NCBI GenBank assembly: GCA_001544595.2
Contig: FCOH02000003.1
Location: 124,001-188,000 of the forward strand
DNA from: Caballeronia peredens
GTDB lineage: Bacteria > Pseudomonadota > Gammaproteobacteria > Burkholderiales > Burkholderiaceae
Direction of reading: 5' to 3'
Length of the DNA stretch: 64,000 bases
Shown: one piece after another, positions 1 to 10,614 of the stretch
Position numbering within the stretch: position 1 is the stretch's first letter
Layout of the letters: the number at the start of each line of letters is the position of its first letter
Notes under the pieces: generated by a model
Told to the model about the DNA's origin: nothing
The model's input: only the letters and a program-made list of their open reading frames with translations
The model's database searches: none
Translations under genes and position numbers: made by a program

Positions 1-1036
1 GCAGCGTCAGCGCCGCGAGCGCGATGCCGCCGCCGACCGTGCAGCACGCGAAGTGCTTGCGCCGCTCGCCCGCGCGATCCGAATGGCGCGCGATGAAAAT
101 CAGCCCCACCGCGCCGACCGCATTCGGCACAACCGTATAGAGGCTGACGGACATCACATCGGTGATGCCGAAATCGCGGATCATCAGCGGCATCCAGAAG
201 CTCAGCGTGAGCGATGCGCACGTCAGCGAGAAATAGATGAACGCAAAGAGATAGATACGCGGATTGCGCAGCGCATCAAAGAGACCGCGGTGATCGTGCG
301 CATGCGGCGCGCCGCTCGTTGCTGAACACAGCGCGGCGAGCCGTTCTTGCTCCGCCTGCGTGAGCCAGCGCGCGTCGCGCGGCGCATCCACCAGCAGGCG
401 CAACGCGAGCAAGCCGAGCAGCACGGCGGGCGCGCCTTCGATGGCGAACATCCATTGCCAGCCGTGCAGACCCATGACGCCCGCCATGTCGCGCATGATC
501 CAGCCCGACACGAGCCCGCCGAACACGCCCGCGACCGCGACGCCCGCAAAAAACACCGACATCACCGCCGCGCGCCGGCTCGCCGGGAACCAGTACGTCA
601 GATACAGCACGATGCCCGGGAAGAAACCCGCCTCGAACACGCCGAGCAGAAAGCGCAGCAAATAAAAATGGCCGGGCGTCGCGACGAACATCATGCCGAC
701 GGACGCCGCGCCCCACAGCAGCATGATCCGCGTAAAAGTGCGGCGCGCGCCGAACTTCGCGAGCAGCAGATTGCTCGGCACTTCGAACAGCACATAGCCG
801 ACATAGAACACGGCGGCGCCGAGACCGTACATCGCGTCGGAGAAACCGAGATCGTGCTTCATCTGCAATTGCGCGAAGCCGATGTTGATGCGGTCCAGAA
901 ACGACACGACATAACACAGGAACAAAAACGGAATGATGCGCCACGCGACTTTGCGGAACAGCGCATCGTCCGACTGGATGTGCGCATCCGCGGCGGCGCT
1001 CGGGCTGAGCGCCGCCGTGCTGATCGACTTCGACAT
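1..1036 (-). CDS. MFS transporter, anion:cation symporter type, 3' end outside window
   Basis: Inner-membrane major facilitator superfamily carrier. The anion:cation symporter branch usually imports small organic acids; the substrate cannot be read here. The 345 visible codons start at ATG 1036 and run off the left edge, so the last helices are missing. A polar N-terminal tail of about 28 residues precedes TM1. FLDRINIGFA after TM1 and LLGVFEAGFFPG near TM4 are typical of this branch. It lies about 100 bp downstream of the metallo-beta-lactamase-fold gene on the same strand, so the two are probably cotranscribed and controlled by the divergent IclR pair. Confidence 0.88.
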   Translation of the reverse strand, partial: MSKSISTAALSPSAAADAHIQSDDALFRKVAWRIIPFLFLCYVVSFLDRINIGFAQLQMKHDLGFSDAMYGLGAAVFYVGYVLFEVPSNLLLAKFGARRTFTRIMLLWGAASVGMMFVATPGHFYLLRFLLGVFEAGFFPGIVLYLTYWFPASRRAAVMSVFFAGVAVAGVFGGLVSGWIMRDMAGVMGLHGWQWMFAIEGAPAVLLGLLALRLLVDAPRDARWLTQAEQERLAALCSATSGAPHAHDHRGLFDALRNPRIYLFAFIYFSLTCASLTLSFWMPLMIRDFGITDVMSVSLYTVVPNAVGAVGLIFIARHSDRAGERRKHFACCTVGGGIALAALTL

Positions 1037-1135
1037 GTCTCGCTCCAGATGGGCGTGCAGAGGCCGGCGTCTCGCGCGCCTTGAGCCTGAGGGGAAAGCG
1101 CGGCACGTTTCAGCACGCGCCGCGAGAGGTGAACG

Positions 1136-2095
1136 TCAGTCCTGCAGCGCGGCCCACATGTCCTTGTCGCGCTCGGCCGTCCAGACGCGCGGATGTTTGA
1201 TGCCGCTCGCCTCGTCGTAAGCGCGCGAGACGTCGAACGGCAGACAGTGCTCGTAGATGAAGACGTGGCCGAATTTCGGGTCCATCGACTTGCGGGTATG
1301 CGCCATTGCGCCCTTCAGGTCGAGCTTGTCGGCGACGGCTTCCTTGCCGGCCTGCAGCAGCGTCGTGACGAAATCCTTCGTGTAGTCGAGACCTTTGTCG
1401 ACATCCGCCGGCGACAGCAGTGCGGGGCCGCGTCCCGGCACGAGCTTCTCGGCCTTCAGCGCACGCAGCGCTTCGAGCGTCGCGGGCCATTCGGCAAGCT
1501 GCGCGTCGCCGCAATAGCAGGCGGCGTCGTACTCGACGAGATCGCCCGAAAACAGCACTTTCTGCGACGGCAGCCAGACGACCGTGTCGCCCTTCGTATG
1601 GCCCGAGCCGAGATGCGCGATCTTCACTTCGAGCTTGCCGAGCCAGAGCGTGATTTCCTTTTCGAAGACGAGCGTCGGCCAGGTCAGGCCCGGCACCGTC
1701 TCGACGCCGGCGAACAGCCGCGGAAAGCGCTCGATTTCCGACTTCATGTCCTGCTCGCCGCGCTCGACGATCATCTCGTAAGTGCCGCGGCTCGCGATCA
1801 CCTGCTGCGCGCCCTCGTTGAAATACGCCGACGCGCCCAGCACGCGCACCGCGTGGTAATGCGACAGCACGACGTATTTGATCGGCTTGTCGGTGACGCT
1901 GCGGATCTTCGCGATCAGGTCCTGCGCCATCGCGGGCGTGGCGGTGGTATCGACGATCAGCACGCCGTCGTCGCCGATGATCACGCCCGAGTTCGGATCG
2001 CCTTCCGCCGTGTACGCGTACGCGTTCTCGGACAACTGCGTGAAGGTGATCTTCTTCACTTCAAGATCGGCCTGCGATGCAAATGCTTTTGCCAT
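1136..2095 (-). CDS. Metallo-beta-lactamase-fold protein with altered metal motif
   Basis: 319-residue MBL-fold protein. I take ATG 2095 as the start; an in-frame upstream extension to 2167 has no matching fold. The N-terminal strands (GVIIGDDGVLIVDT), a later metal-binding His (HLGSGHTKGD) and the Asp strand (LFSGDLVEYD) are present. The usual HxHxDH motif reads HYHAVR at residues 79-84, so both site-2 ligands Asp and His are replaced by Val and Arg. This points to a single-metal or non-hydrolytic enzyme. Substrate unknown. It is divergent from two IclR regulators and followed by an MFS gene, which suggests catabolism or detoxification of an imported compound. Confidence 0.85.
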   Translation of the reverse strand: MAKAFASQADLEVKKITFTQLSENAYAYTAEGDPNSGVIIGDDGVLIVDTTATPAMAQDLIAKIRSVTDKPIKYVVLSHYHAVRVLGASAYFNEGAQQVIASRGTYEMIVERGEQDMKSEIERFPRLFAGVETVPGLTWPTLVFEKEITLWLGKLEVKIAHLGSGHTKGDTVVWLPSQKVLFSGDLVEYDAACYCGDAQLAEWPATLEALRALKAEKLVPGRGPALLSPADVDKGLDYTKDFVTTLLQAGKEAVADKLDLKGAMAHTRKSMDPKFGHVFIYEHCLPFDVSRAYDEASGIKHPRVWTAERDKDMWAALQD

Positions 2096-2177
2096 GATCG
2101 TGTCTCGCTTCCATTCTCGTGGGGATGGGTGGATGATCGGCGCGAAGCCGATATTTGTCAACAGCAAGCTTATTTGC

Positions 2178-2200
2178 TATTTACAAATTACGGGTAAATA
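2178..2200. promoter_or_regulatory. Inverted repeat, candidate IclR operator
   Basis: TATTTAC, 9 bp, GTAAATA: perfect 7-bp arms in the intergenic region between the MBL-fold gene (minus) and the first IclR gene (plus). The stretch is distinctly AT-rich compared with its surroundings. Position and symmetry suit a site used by one or both IclR proteins to control the divergent pair and themselves. Binding is inferred only. Confidence 0.45.
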
Positions 2201-2275
2201 CTGAACGGCGTCATCGGATGATTCCTGCTCGGATAAGATTTGCGGCTCGACCATTTTTATCGACCCGGAGTGCTC

Positions 2276-3067
2276 TTGGCTCGTTCCACTCATGCCGCAC
2301 CCGACGCCGTGCCCGACACCGCCCCCGGCGAGGAAAAGAAACAGCGCGGCATCCAGAGCGTCGAAGTCGGCGCACGCCTGCTGGAGGCCCTCGCCGCGCG
2401 CCGCGAGCCGCTTGCACTGAGCGCGCTCGCCGACGCCGCGACGCTGTCGACGGCGCAGGCGCATACCTATCTCGTGAGCCTCACGCGCCTCGGGCTCGTC
2501 AAGCGCGACGCGCTGACCGGCAATTACGAGCCGGGCCCGCTTTCGCTCAGGCTCGGTCTATTGAATCTAGAACATCAGCCCGCGTATCGCGCGGCCGCGC
2601 CGCGCGTCGCCGCGCTCGCGCTCGCGACCGGCATGAGCGTCGCGGTCAGCGTGGCCGGGCCGCAGGGGCCGACGATCGTGCGTTACGAGCGCGGCGGCTA
2701 TCCGTTGCACGTGAATCTTCACGTCGGCACGGTGATGTCGTTGTCGGCGACCGCGACGGGCCGCGTCTTCCGCGCTTTCGACGATGAAGCCCGCGTCGCC
2801 GCGATGCTCGCGCATCAGGCCGAAGCCGATGCGCCGGCGATGGCGGAATGCGTCGACGCGATTCGCGCGCGCGGCATCGAACGCGGCGTCGATGCGCCGA
2901 GTCCGGGCGTGAGCAGCATGAGCGTGCCGGTGTTCGACGGCGCGCGGCGCATGCAGCTCGCGCTCACCGCAATCGGCCCGACCGGCCTGTGCGACGTCGG
3001 CTGGGACGGCGCGCTCGCGCACGCGCTGAGGGACGCCGCACGCGATATCGCCGGGCTGCTTTCATGA
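2276..3067 (+). CDS. IclR-family transcriptional regulator (first of tandem pair)
   Basis: 263-residue IclR-type regulator. A winged helix-turn-helix lies around residues 20-85 (GIQSVEVGARLLEAL to GNYEPGPLSLRLG) and the effector-binding domain follows (VNLHVGTVMSLSATATGRVF, typical of the family). The start is uncertain: TTG 2276 has GGAG 5 bp upstream; GTG 2270 and TTG 2240 are in-frame alternatives. It is divergent from the MBL-fold/MFS genes, its likely targets. Its stop overlaps the start of a second IclR gene (ATGA), so the two are translationally coupled. Confidence 0.87.
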   Translation: MARSTHAAPDAVPDTAPGEEKKQRGIQSVEVGARLLEALAARREPLALSALADAATLSTAQAHTYLVSLTRLGLVKRDALTGNYEPGPLSLRLGLLNLEHQPAYRAAAPRVAALALATGMSVAVSVAGPQGPTIVRYERGGYPLHVNLHVGTVMSLSATATGRVFRAFDDEARVAAMLAHQAEADAPAMAECVDAIRARGIERGVDAPSPGVSSMSVPVFDGARRMQLALTAIGPTGLCDVGWDGALAHALRDAARDIAGLLS

Positions 3068-3891
3068 CGACGACGTTCGACGAAACCGCCGACGCCCGCC
3101 CGCAACGCGGCATCAACGCGCTCGACGCGACGGGCGAACTGCTGCGCGCGCTGGTCGCGGCGGGCCGGCCGCTCACGCTGCGCGATCTGGCCGCCGCGGC
3201 CGGCATGCCGCCCGCGAAGGCGTTCGCCCATCTCGTGAGTCTCGTGAAGGTGGGGCTGCTCGCGCGCGACGAGGCGGGCTTTTTCCACGCGGGCGATCTG
3301 AGCCGCGCGCTCGGGCTGATCGCGCTGCAGCGGCTCTCGCCGATCCGCGATGCCGAAGCCGAGATCGTCGCGCTCGCCGCAAATACGTCGATGACCGTCG
3401 CGGCGGCGACGCTCGGGCCGCTCGGGCCGACGGTGATTCGCCTGGAAGAATCGGCGCGGCCGCAGCACGTGAGCTTGCGCGTCGGCACGGTGATGTCGCT
3501 CGTGAATACGGCGATCGGCCGCGTGTACGCCGCGCATCTTTCCGCGGACATGCTGGCGAGCCTGATGGCGCAGGACGGCATCCGGCTCGCGGGCGAAGTC
3601 GTCGAAGGCGATGAAGGTTGGAGCGACGCGCTGAAGGGCGAATACGGCGCGCGGCTCGACGAGATTCGCACGCGCGGCCTCGATTCTGCGCTCGGCGCGC
3701 CCGTTCCCGGCATCCACACGCTGGCGGCGCCGGTGTTCGATCACACCGGCAGCGTGTGTCTCGTGATTGCGCTGATCGGTTCGGCGGGCGGCTTCGACAG
3801 CGCCGCCGACGGCGCACTGGCGCGCGCCCTCCTGGCCGCGACGCGCCGGTTGTCGTGGCGCTTCGGCTTCATGGAAGCGCGCGGCGAATGA
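3064..3891 (+). CDS. IclR-family transcriptional regulator (second of tandem pair)
   Basis: 275-residue IclR-type regulator, clearly homologous to the preceding gene: it shares the HTH frame and the VSLRVGTVMSLVNTAIGRVY signature in the effector domain. The ATG overlaps the upstream TGA in an ATGA junction, indicating coupled translation. Two paralogues made in linked amounts could form hetero-oligomers or sense related ligands; that is inference. The likely targets are the divergent MBL-fold and MFS genes. It is convergent with pdxY, whose stop lies 25 bp away. Confidence 0.88.
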   Translation: MTTTFDETADARPQRGINALDATGELLRALVAAGRPLTLRDLAAAAGMPPAKAFAHLVSLVKVGLLARDEAGFFHAGDLSRALGLIALQRLSPIRDAEAEIVALAANTSMTVAAATLGPLGPTVIRLEESARPQHVSLRVGTVMSLVNTAIGRVYAAHLSADMLASLMAQDGIRLAGEVVEGDEGWSDALKGEYGARLDEIRTRGLDSALGAPVPGIHTLAAPVFDHTGSVCLVIALIGSAGGFDSAADGALARALLAATRRLSWRFGFMEARGE

Positions 3892-3916
3892 CGCGTCAGC
3901 CGGCGGCTGGCGGCGG

Positions 3917-4798
3917 CTAGCGGCGTCGGGCCGTGTCCGTGCCGGTTACGCGAATGGCGGGAAAGCGGTCGGTCGGTTTGGCGATCTCGTCCTGCGACGC
4001 GACGATCTCCAGCTCGTAGCGGCCGGCCTCGTAGGTTGCCTTGACGACCGCATTCACTGCCGCGAGCGTATGTTCGAGCGCGTCGCGTAGTGAATCGCCG
4101 AGCAAGGTGCGCGCGACGAACACGCCGCTCGTCAGATCGCCGACGCCGACCGGCTGGCGCGCGAACGGGTAGAGCGGACGCTGCGCGAACCATGATTCGG
4201 TCGGGCTGACGGCGAGCATGTTGAACGTGTCGGCGCGGCTGTTGCGATCGAGCAGATGCTTCACCAGCACCATGCGCGGACCGCGTCCGAGCAATTCGCG
4301 GCAGGCGTCGACGGCTTCCTCCACCGTCTCGATGCTGCGCCCGACGAGCTTTTCCAGCTCGACGTGATTGGGCATCAGCGCGTCGGCGACTTCGGGCATC
4401 GTGGTGACGAGGAAATCCTCGATGCCCGGCTCGACCGTGCAGCCGCTCGTCTGGCCCATGACCGGATCGCAGAAGAAGAGCGCGCGCGGATTCACCGCCT
4501 TCACCATCTTCACGATCTCGACGACCGCGCGACCCTGCTCCGGCGCGCCGAGATAACCCGACAGCACCGCGTTGCAGCGCGCCAGCACACCGATTGCGCC
4601 GATGCCCTCGATCACGTTCTGCAGTTCGTCGGCGTCGAACGCGCTGCCGGTCCAGCGGCCGTACTGCGTGTGATTGGAAAACTGCACCGTGTTGAGCGGC
4701 CACACGTTGACGCCGAGACGGCGCATGGGAAAAACCGCCGCGCTATTGCCTGCATGGCCGAACACCACATGCGATTGAATGCTCAGGACGTTGTTCAT
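3917..4798 (-). CDS. pdxY: Pyridoxal kinase PdxY
   Basis: 293-residue pyridoxal kinase of the ribokinase superfamily. It phosphorylates pyridoxal to pyridoxal 5'-phosphate in the cytoplasmic vitamin B6 salvage pathway. The start [20 protein letters not shown] and the sugar-kinase loop with catalytic Asp ([10 protein letters not shown], near residue 220) are characteristic, as is FCDPVMG in the middle. Length matches the family. It is monocistronic, facing the IclR pair tail to tail and divergent from glgC across about 570 bp. Confidence 0.93.
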   Translation of the reverse strand: MNNVLSIQSHVVFGHAGNSAAVFPMRRLGVNVWPLNTVQFSNHTQYGRWTGSAFDADELQNVIEGIGAIGVLARCNAVLSGYLGAPEQGRAVVEIVKMVKAVNPRALFFCDPVMGQTSGCTVEPGIEDFLVTTMPEVADALMPNHVELEKLVGRSIETVEEAVDACRELLGRGPRMVLVKHLLDRNSRADTFNMLAVSPTESWFAQRPLYPFARQPVGVGDLTSGVFVARTLLGDSLRDALEHTLAAVNAVVKATYEAGRYELEIVASQDEIAKPTDRFPAIRVTGTDTARRR

Positions 4799-5374
4799 CT
4801 TCTGATTCCCGATTGTTCCCGATGGATTCCGGATGGTTCGGTCAAGTCAAATTTTTGTCCGCTCGACACTGTCGCGCGTGAGCGCGGGCGTCGTGCAGCG
4901 CAGCGCGGACAGATTTCGTACGCCGGGAGCGGGCCGATACGGCCTGCGGGCGCATCGTCCGGGCACATTCATCGTATTGTGCCGTGCCTCGACGCACTGC
5001 GGCATGGCCTGCCCGTTATAAATTGCGGCGGCGCTACTTGTCGAGCGGCGCGATCCGTGCGATGGCGAAAAGGTCGCGCGCCCGCAACATCGCGCGTGCA
5101 GCGGGCGTGTCGCAAGGCACGTTCGTGCGGGATTCGGCACGGCGCTTGCTCGACGCATCCGGCGCGACTCCTTCGGACTTCGCACATTCGCCGACTTGCA
5201 CGACAACGCGAAAAAATCGGGCGACTCGCACACTAATTCGAATGCGCGCCCGATAATGCTGCAATGACGGAACGCGCGCCGCCGCCCCGGCCATGCGCGC
5301 CAGACACAAAGAAAGCCAAGAGGACGAACACACGGCAAGACACCAATAGTCGCAGGTCAAATCAGGAGGCAGAT
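4799..5374. other. Intergenic region between pdxY and glgC
   Basis: 576 bp without a convincing gene. Short open frames on both strands have random, Arg-rich composition. The region should hold the divergent promoters for pdxY and glgC. A GATAAT near 5251 could be a -10 for glgC but has no good -35. The glgC ribosome-binding site AGGAGG is at 5364-5369. Confidence 0.5.
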
Positions 5375-6643
5375 ATGGAGACGCTGGCTAAGAATCGCAC
5401 CGATTTGCAAAAGTCGACCCTCGCAATCGTTCTCGCCGGCGGGCGCGGCACCCGGCTCGGTCCGCTCACCGACAAGCGCGTCAAACCCGCCGTCCACTTC
5501 GGCGGCAAGTACCGCATCGTCGATTTCGCGCTGTCCAACTGTCTCAATTCCGGCATCCGCCGCATCGCCGTCGTCACGCAATACAAGGCGCATTCGCTGA
5601 TTCGCCATCTGCAGCGCGGCTGGGGTTTCCTGCGCGGCGAGTTCAACGAATTCATCGATATCTGGCCGGCGCAGCAGCGCGTCGATTCGAGCTGGTATCG
5701 CGGCACGGCCGACGCGGTCTACCAGAATCTCGATATCGTCCGCTCGATCGGGCCGGAATTCGTCATCGTGCTGGCGGGCGATCACATCTACAAGATGGAC
5801 TACACGCGCATGGTGCTCGATCACGTCGAGAGCGGCGCGGACTGCACGGTCGGCTGCATCGAGGTGCCGCGCATGGATGCGGTCGCGTTCGGCGTCATGC
5901 ACGTCGACGAAAACCGCCGCGTCACCGCCTTCCTCGAAAAACCCGCCGATCCGCCCGCGATGCCCGGCAAGCCCGACGTCGCGCTCGCCAGCATGGGCAT
6001 CTACGTGTTCAGCGCGAAGTATCTCTACGCAATGCTGCAGGAAAACATCGAGAATTCGAGCACCGATCACGACTTCGGCAAGGACATCATTCCGCGCGTC
6101 GTGATGTCGGGCAAGGCAATCGCGCATCCGTTCGGCATGTCGTGCGTGACGTCGAGCAGCGACCCGGACGCGCCCGCGTACTGGCGCGACGTCGGTACCG
6201 TCGACGCCTACTGGGCCGCCAATCTCGATCTCGCCTCGACGATCCCCGAACTCGATCTCTACGACCGCAACTGGCCGATCTGGACCAATCAGGAACAACT
6301 GCCGCCCGGCAAGTTCGTGCGCGACCTGAACGGCCAGCAAGGCGCGATCACGAATCTGCTGGTCTGCGGCGGCTGCGTGATCTCGGGATCGCAGGTGTCG
6401 AAGTCGGTGTTTTCGTCGGCGGTGCGGGTGCACTCGTTCTGTAACATCAATGAGGCAGTCTTGTTGCCGCAGGTGACGATCGGGCCGAGTTGCCGCTTGC
6501 AGCGAGTCGTGATCGACCGCGGCTGCACGGTGCCTGAAGGGCTCGTGGTCGGCGAGGATCCGGACGACGACGCCGCGCGCTTCTTCCGCACGGAATCGGG
6601 AGTCACGCTGATCACGCGCGACGCACTGGCGCGTCTGTCGTAG
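5375..6643 (+). CDS. glgC: Glucose-1-phosphate adenylyltransferase GlgC
   Basis: 422-residue ADP-glucose pyrophosphorylase: ATP plus glucose-1-phosphate gives ADP-glucose, the committed step of bacterial glycogen synthesis. The N-terminal nucleotidyltransferase signature ([19 protein letters not shown]), the substrate site SNCLNSG and [11 protein letters not shown] are present; a C-terminal beta-helix (VTIGPSCRL) closes the protein. ATG 5375 is chosen because AGGAGG sits 5 bp upstream and the length then equals the usual 420 residues. glgA follows after 60 bp, so the two probably form an operon. No branching enzyme gene is in the window. Confidence 0.96.
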   Translation: METLAKNRTDLQKSTLAIVLAGGRGTRLGPLTDKRVKPAVHFGGKYRIVDFALSNCLNSGIRRIAVVTQYKAHSLIRHLQRGWGFLRGEFNEFIDIWPAQQRVDSSWYRGTADAVYQNLDIVRSIGPEFVIVLAGDHIYKMDYTRMVLDHVESGADCTVGCIEVPRMDAVAFGVMHVDENRRVTAFLEKPADPPAMPGKPDVALASMGIYVFSAKYLYAMLQENIENSSTDHDFGKDIIPRVVMSGKAIAHPFGMSCVTSSSDPDAPAYWRDVGTVDAYWAANLDLASTIPELDLYDRNWPIWTNQEQLPPGKFVRDLNGQQGAITNLLVCGGCVISGSQVSKSVFSSAVRVHSFCNINEAVLLPQVTIGPSCRLQRVVIDRGCTVPEGLVVGEDPDDDAARFFRTESGVTLITRDALARLS

Positions 6644-6703
6644 CGGCAGACGCCGGCGCGCCGGCCCATTACGCGAACACGAAACCAGTCGACGGGAGCG
6701 CCG

Positions 6704-8167
6704 ATGACCGTATGCGTGCTGCATGCCGCAGCTGAGATGTTTCCGCTGTTGAAAACCGGCGGCCTCGCCGATGTCGTCGGCGCGCTGCCGCCCGCGCAAT
6801 CGCAACTGGGCACGCATGCGCGCGTCGTGCTGCCGGGCTTTCCGGCGGTGCTCGCGGGCCTCGACGACCTGCAGCTGGTCGCGCATCTCGGCGCCGCGTT
6901 CGGCGCGGGCGACATCCGGCTCGAACGGGGCGTCCTGAAACCGCACGGCGTGGTGGTGTACGTCGTGCGTGCGGATCAGTTCTACGATCGTCCGGGCAAT
7001 CCGTATCTCGATGCCGCGCATCGTCCGTATGCCGACAACGACCGCCGCTTCGCGCTGCTCGGCTGGGCGGCGGCGCGCATCGCCACGGGTGCCGATCCGG
7101 CCTGGAAACCGCACATCGTGCACGCGCACGACTGGCATGCGGGCCTCGCGCCCGCGTATCTGCGCGCGTTCGAGCGGGCGGGCGCGGCCCGGGTCGGCAG
7201 CGTGATGACCGTCCACAATCTCGCGTATCAGGGCACGTTTCCGGCGTCGGAATTCGGCGCATTGCAACTGCCGGGCGACTTCTACGCCGTCGATGGCGTG
7301 GAGTTCTACGGCCTCGTTTCGTTTCTCAAGGCGGGCCTCTACTACGCCGACCGCATCACGACCGTCAGCCCGACCTACGCGCGCGAAATCCAGACGCAGG
7401 CGCACGGCGCCGGGCTGCACGGCCTGCTCCAGACGCGCACCCACGACATCACCGGCATCCTGAACGGCGTCGATTATTCGATCTGGAGCCCTTCGGTCGA
7501 CGACGCCATCGCGGCGAAGTACACGGCGGCGAAACCATCGGGCAAGTCGAAGTGCAAGGCGGCGCTGCAGGAACGCATGGGCCTCGCCCGCGACGACGAC
7601 GCCCTGCTCTTTGGCGTCGTCAGCCGGCTCACCGAGCAGAAAGGACTCGATCTGCTGCTCTCCGTGGTGCCGGATATCGTGCAGCGCGGCGGCCAGCTCG
7701 TCGTGCTCGGCACCGGCGACCCGGCGCTCGAAACCGGCATGAAGAACGCGGCGGCGGCGCATCCGGGCGCGGTCGCGGTGGAACTCGGCTTCGACGAGAC
7801 GCTGTCGCATTCGATCATCGCGGGCAGCGATATCGTGATGGTGCCGTCGCGCTTCGAGCCGTGCGGGCTCACGCAGTTGTACGCGCTCGCGTACGGCTCG
7901 CTGCCGCTCGTGCATCGCGTGGGCGGGCTCGCGGACACCGTCGTCGATTGCTCGCTCGAAAACCTCGCCGACGAACTCGCCACCGGCTTCGATTTCAACG
8001 TGTTCGATCGCGCGGCCATCGTCGGCGCGATCCGGCGGGCATTCGCCCTGAAGGCGCGGCGCACGGAATGGAAGACCGTCGTCAAGCGCGCGATGGGCCA
8101 GAACTTCGGCTGGGAAACGGCGGCGCTGCGCTACGCGGAGGTGTATCAGGGACTGCTGGGCGCCTGA
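6704..8167 (+). CDS. glgA: Glycogen synthase GlgA
   Basis: 487-residue GT5 glycosyltransferase that elongates alpha-1,4-glucan from ADP-glucose. The ADP-glucose-binding motif KTGGLADVVG is at residues 17-26, the central HAHDWHAGLAP is typical, and the C-terminal nucleotide-binding part has EPCGLTQLYALAYGSLPLV. Length matches the family. It lies directly behind glgC and ahead of an SDR gene at 75 bp. Confidence 0.96.
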   Translation: MTVCVLHAAAEMFPLLKTGGLADVVGALPPAQSQLGTHARVVLPGFPAVLAGLDDLQLVAHLGAAFGAGDIRLERGVLKPHGVVVYVVRADQFYDRPGNPYLDAAHRPYADNDRRFALLGWAAARIATGADPAWKPHIVHAHDWHAGLAPAYLRAFERAGAARVGSVMTVHNLAYQGTFPASEFGALQLPGDFYAVDGVEFYGLVSFLKAGLYYADRITTVSPTYAREIQTQAHGAGLHGLLQTRTHDITGILNGVDYSIWSPSVDDAIAAKYTAAKPSGKSKCKAALQERMGLARDDDALLFGVVSRLTEQKGLDLLLSVVPDIVQRGGQLVVLGTGDPALETGMKNAAAAHPGAVAVELGFDETLSHSIIAGSDIVMVPSRFEPCGLTQLYALAYGSLPLVHRVGGLADTVVDCSLENLADELATGFDFNVFDRAAIVGAIRRAFALKARRTEWKTVVKRAMGQNFGWETAALRYAEVYQGLLGA

Positions 8168-8241
8168 ACGTCCGTGCTTCGTCGCGCCTCGCGGGCGCGC
8201 GCCTTGCTCCAGACGAATCACGATTCGACACGGACACGCAC

Positions 8242-9042
<801 letters not shown>

Positions 9043-9075
9043 CATCGCTTCGACCATCGATCGACAGGAAACGGG

Positions 9076-10512
9076 ATGAAGGAAATCAACGTGGATGTCG
9101 CCGTGATCGGCGCGGGCACGGCGGGCATGGCCGCGTTGCGCGCGGCGCGGCTCGCGGGCGCGAACGCCGTGCTGATCGAAGGCGGCGAATTCGGCACGAC
9201 CTGCGCGCGCGTCGGCTGCATGCCGTCGAAGCTGCTGCTCGCCGCCGCCAACGGCCTGCACGACGCGCGTGCGCTCGCCGCGCGCGGCATCGAGGGCACG
9301 CACGCGCTCGAGGTCAATGCGGCCCATGCGCTCGATTACGTGCGGCGCGAGCGCGACCATTTCGTCCGGGGCGTGCTGGAGGAAATCGACGCGCTTCCGC
9401 GCGACGTCATTCTGCGCGGACAGGGACGCTTCGACACGCCGACGCGCCTTCTCGTCGGCGACGACGCGCGCGTCGATGCGAAGCGCATCGTGATTGCCAC
9501 GGGCGCGGCACCGCGCGTGCCCGACGAACTGAAGATCTTCGGCGACAAGCTCATCACCAGCGACGAACTGTTCGAGCTGCACACGCTGCCGAAGCGCATC
9601 GCGGTGTTCGGCGCGGGACCGATCGCGCTGGAACTGGGGCAGGCGCTGGCGCGGCTCGACGTCGAAGTCTTCGTATTCGGCAAGGGCGGCGGAGTCGCGG
9701 CGCTGCGCGATACGCCCGTGCGCGACACGCTCGCGGCCGCCCTCGCCGACGAGTTTTATTTCGATGCGGATGCGAAATTCGACGACATGTCGCTGGAAGA
9801 CGGGCAGCCGACGCTGCGCTTCGTCGCGCCGGACGCAAGCGTGCGTGTCGAGCGCTTCGATGTCGTGCTCGCCGCGACCGGGCGCGCGCCGAATCTGAAG
9901 CCGCTCGCGCTGGAGAAGGCGGGCATCGAACTCAACGACAAGGGCGTGCCGCTCTTCGACGAAACCACGATGCAGTGCGGCACGAGCCACATTTTCATCG
10001 CGGGCGATTGCGACGGCACGCGTCCATGGCTTCACGACGCCGCCGACGAAGGCAAGCTCGCCGGTGACAACGCGGCGCGCTTCCCGGAGGTTCAGGCGGT
10101 GCAACGCAAGGTGCCCTTTTCTATCGTGTTCTGCGAGCCGCAAGTGGTGAGCGTGGGCGCGGCCTACGACGATCTCGACAAACAGATGACCGTGACCGGC
10201 GAGGCGTCGTTCGAGAATCAGGGGCGCAGCCGCGTGATGCGGCAGAATCGCGGCCTGCTGCACGTCTACGCCGACGCGAAAACCGGCAGGCTGCGCGGCG
10301 CGCAGGGTTGCGGTCCGGCGATGGAGCATTTGGGGCATCTGCTCGCTTGGGCAATTCAACTGGAACTCACGCTCGACCAGACGCTCAGGCTGCCTTTCTA
10401 TCACCCGGTGGTGGAAGAAGGCTTGCGCAGCGCGCTAAAGGATGCGGACCGAAAATGCTATGAAGAACGCTCGGAAACGCCGCCGGCATTACCCGGCGCG
10501 GCGGGTTGCTGA
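9076..10512 (+). CDS. Dihydrolipoamide dehydrogenase-like flavoprotein (Lpd3 type)
   Basis: 478-residue class I pyridine nucleotide-disulfide oxidoreductase. The FAD-binding GAGTAG is near residues 12-17, the redox-active pair is C43/C48 in TTCARVGCMPSK, a second NAD(P)-binding GAGPIALELG lies mid-protein, FIAGDCDG binds FAD, and the C-terminal HPVVEEGL supplies the His-Glu pair. CARVGC instead of CLNVGC marks the subgroup typified by Pseudomonas Lpd3. No 2-oxoacid dehydrogenase E1/E2 genes are nearby, so the physiological disulfide partner is unknown. Confidence 0.87.
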   Translation: MKEINVDVAVIGAGTAGMAALRAARLAGANAVLIEGGEFGTTCARVGCMPSKLLLAAANGLHDARALAARGIEGTHALEVNAAHALDYVRRERDHFVRGVLEEIDALPRDVILRGQGRFDTPTRLLVGDDARVDAKRIVIATGAAPRVPDELKIFGDKLITSDELFELHTLPKRIAVFGAGPIALELGQALARLDVEVFVFGKGGGVAALRDTPVRDTLAAALADEFYFDADAKFDDMSLEDGQPTLRFVAPDASVRVERFDVVLAATGRAPNLKPLALEKAGIELNDKGVPLFDETTMQCGTSHIFIAGDCDGTRPWLHDAADEGKLAGDNAARFPEVQAVQRKVPFSIVFCEPQVVSVGAAYDDLDKQMTVTGEASFENQGRSRVMRQNRGLLHVYADAKTGRLRGAQGCGPAMEHLGHLLAWAIQLELTLDQTLRLPFYHPVVEEGLRSALKDADRKCYEERSETPPALPGAAGC

Positions 10513-10552
10513 AGTGTGATTAATCCTTTTATTCATACGCTCAGAAAAGAAA

Positions 10553-10580
10553 AACGCCGGTTGCTCGGGCAACCGGCGTT
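10553..10580. terminator. Bidirectional intrinsic terminator
   Basis: A perfect 12-bp stem, AACGCCGGTTGC, with a TCGG loop lies between two convergent genes. On the minus strand it is followed by a T-rich tract (TTTTCTTTTC); on the plus strand by a short TTT. It can end both the flavoprotein transcript and that of the small membrane protein. Confidence 0.8.
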
Positions 10581-10614
10581 TCGTCTTCCGAATCAATCGC
10601 AAATATTGTCGCGA

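Noticed and set aside
4984..5256. 90-codon frame with a faint HTH look between pdxY and glgC
   Set aside because: Composition is random and Arg/Ala-rich, no ribosome-binding site, and the HTH resemblance is limited to one helix.
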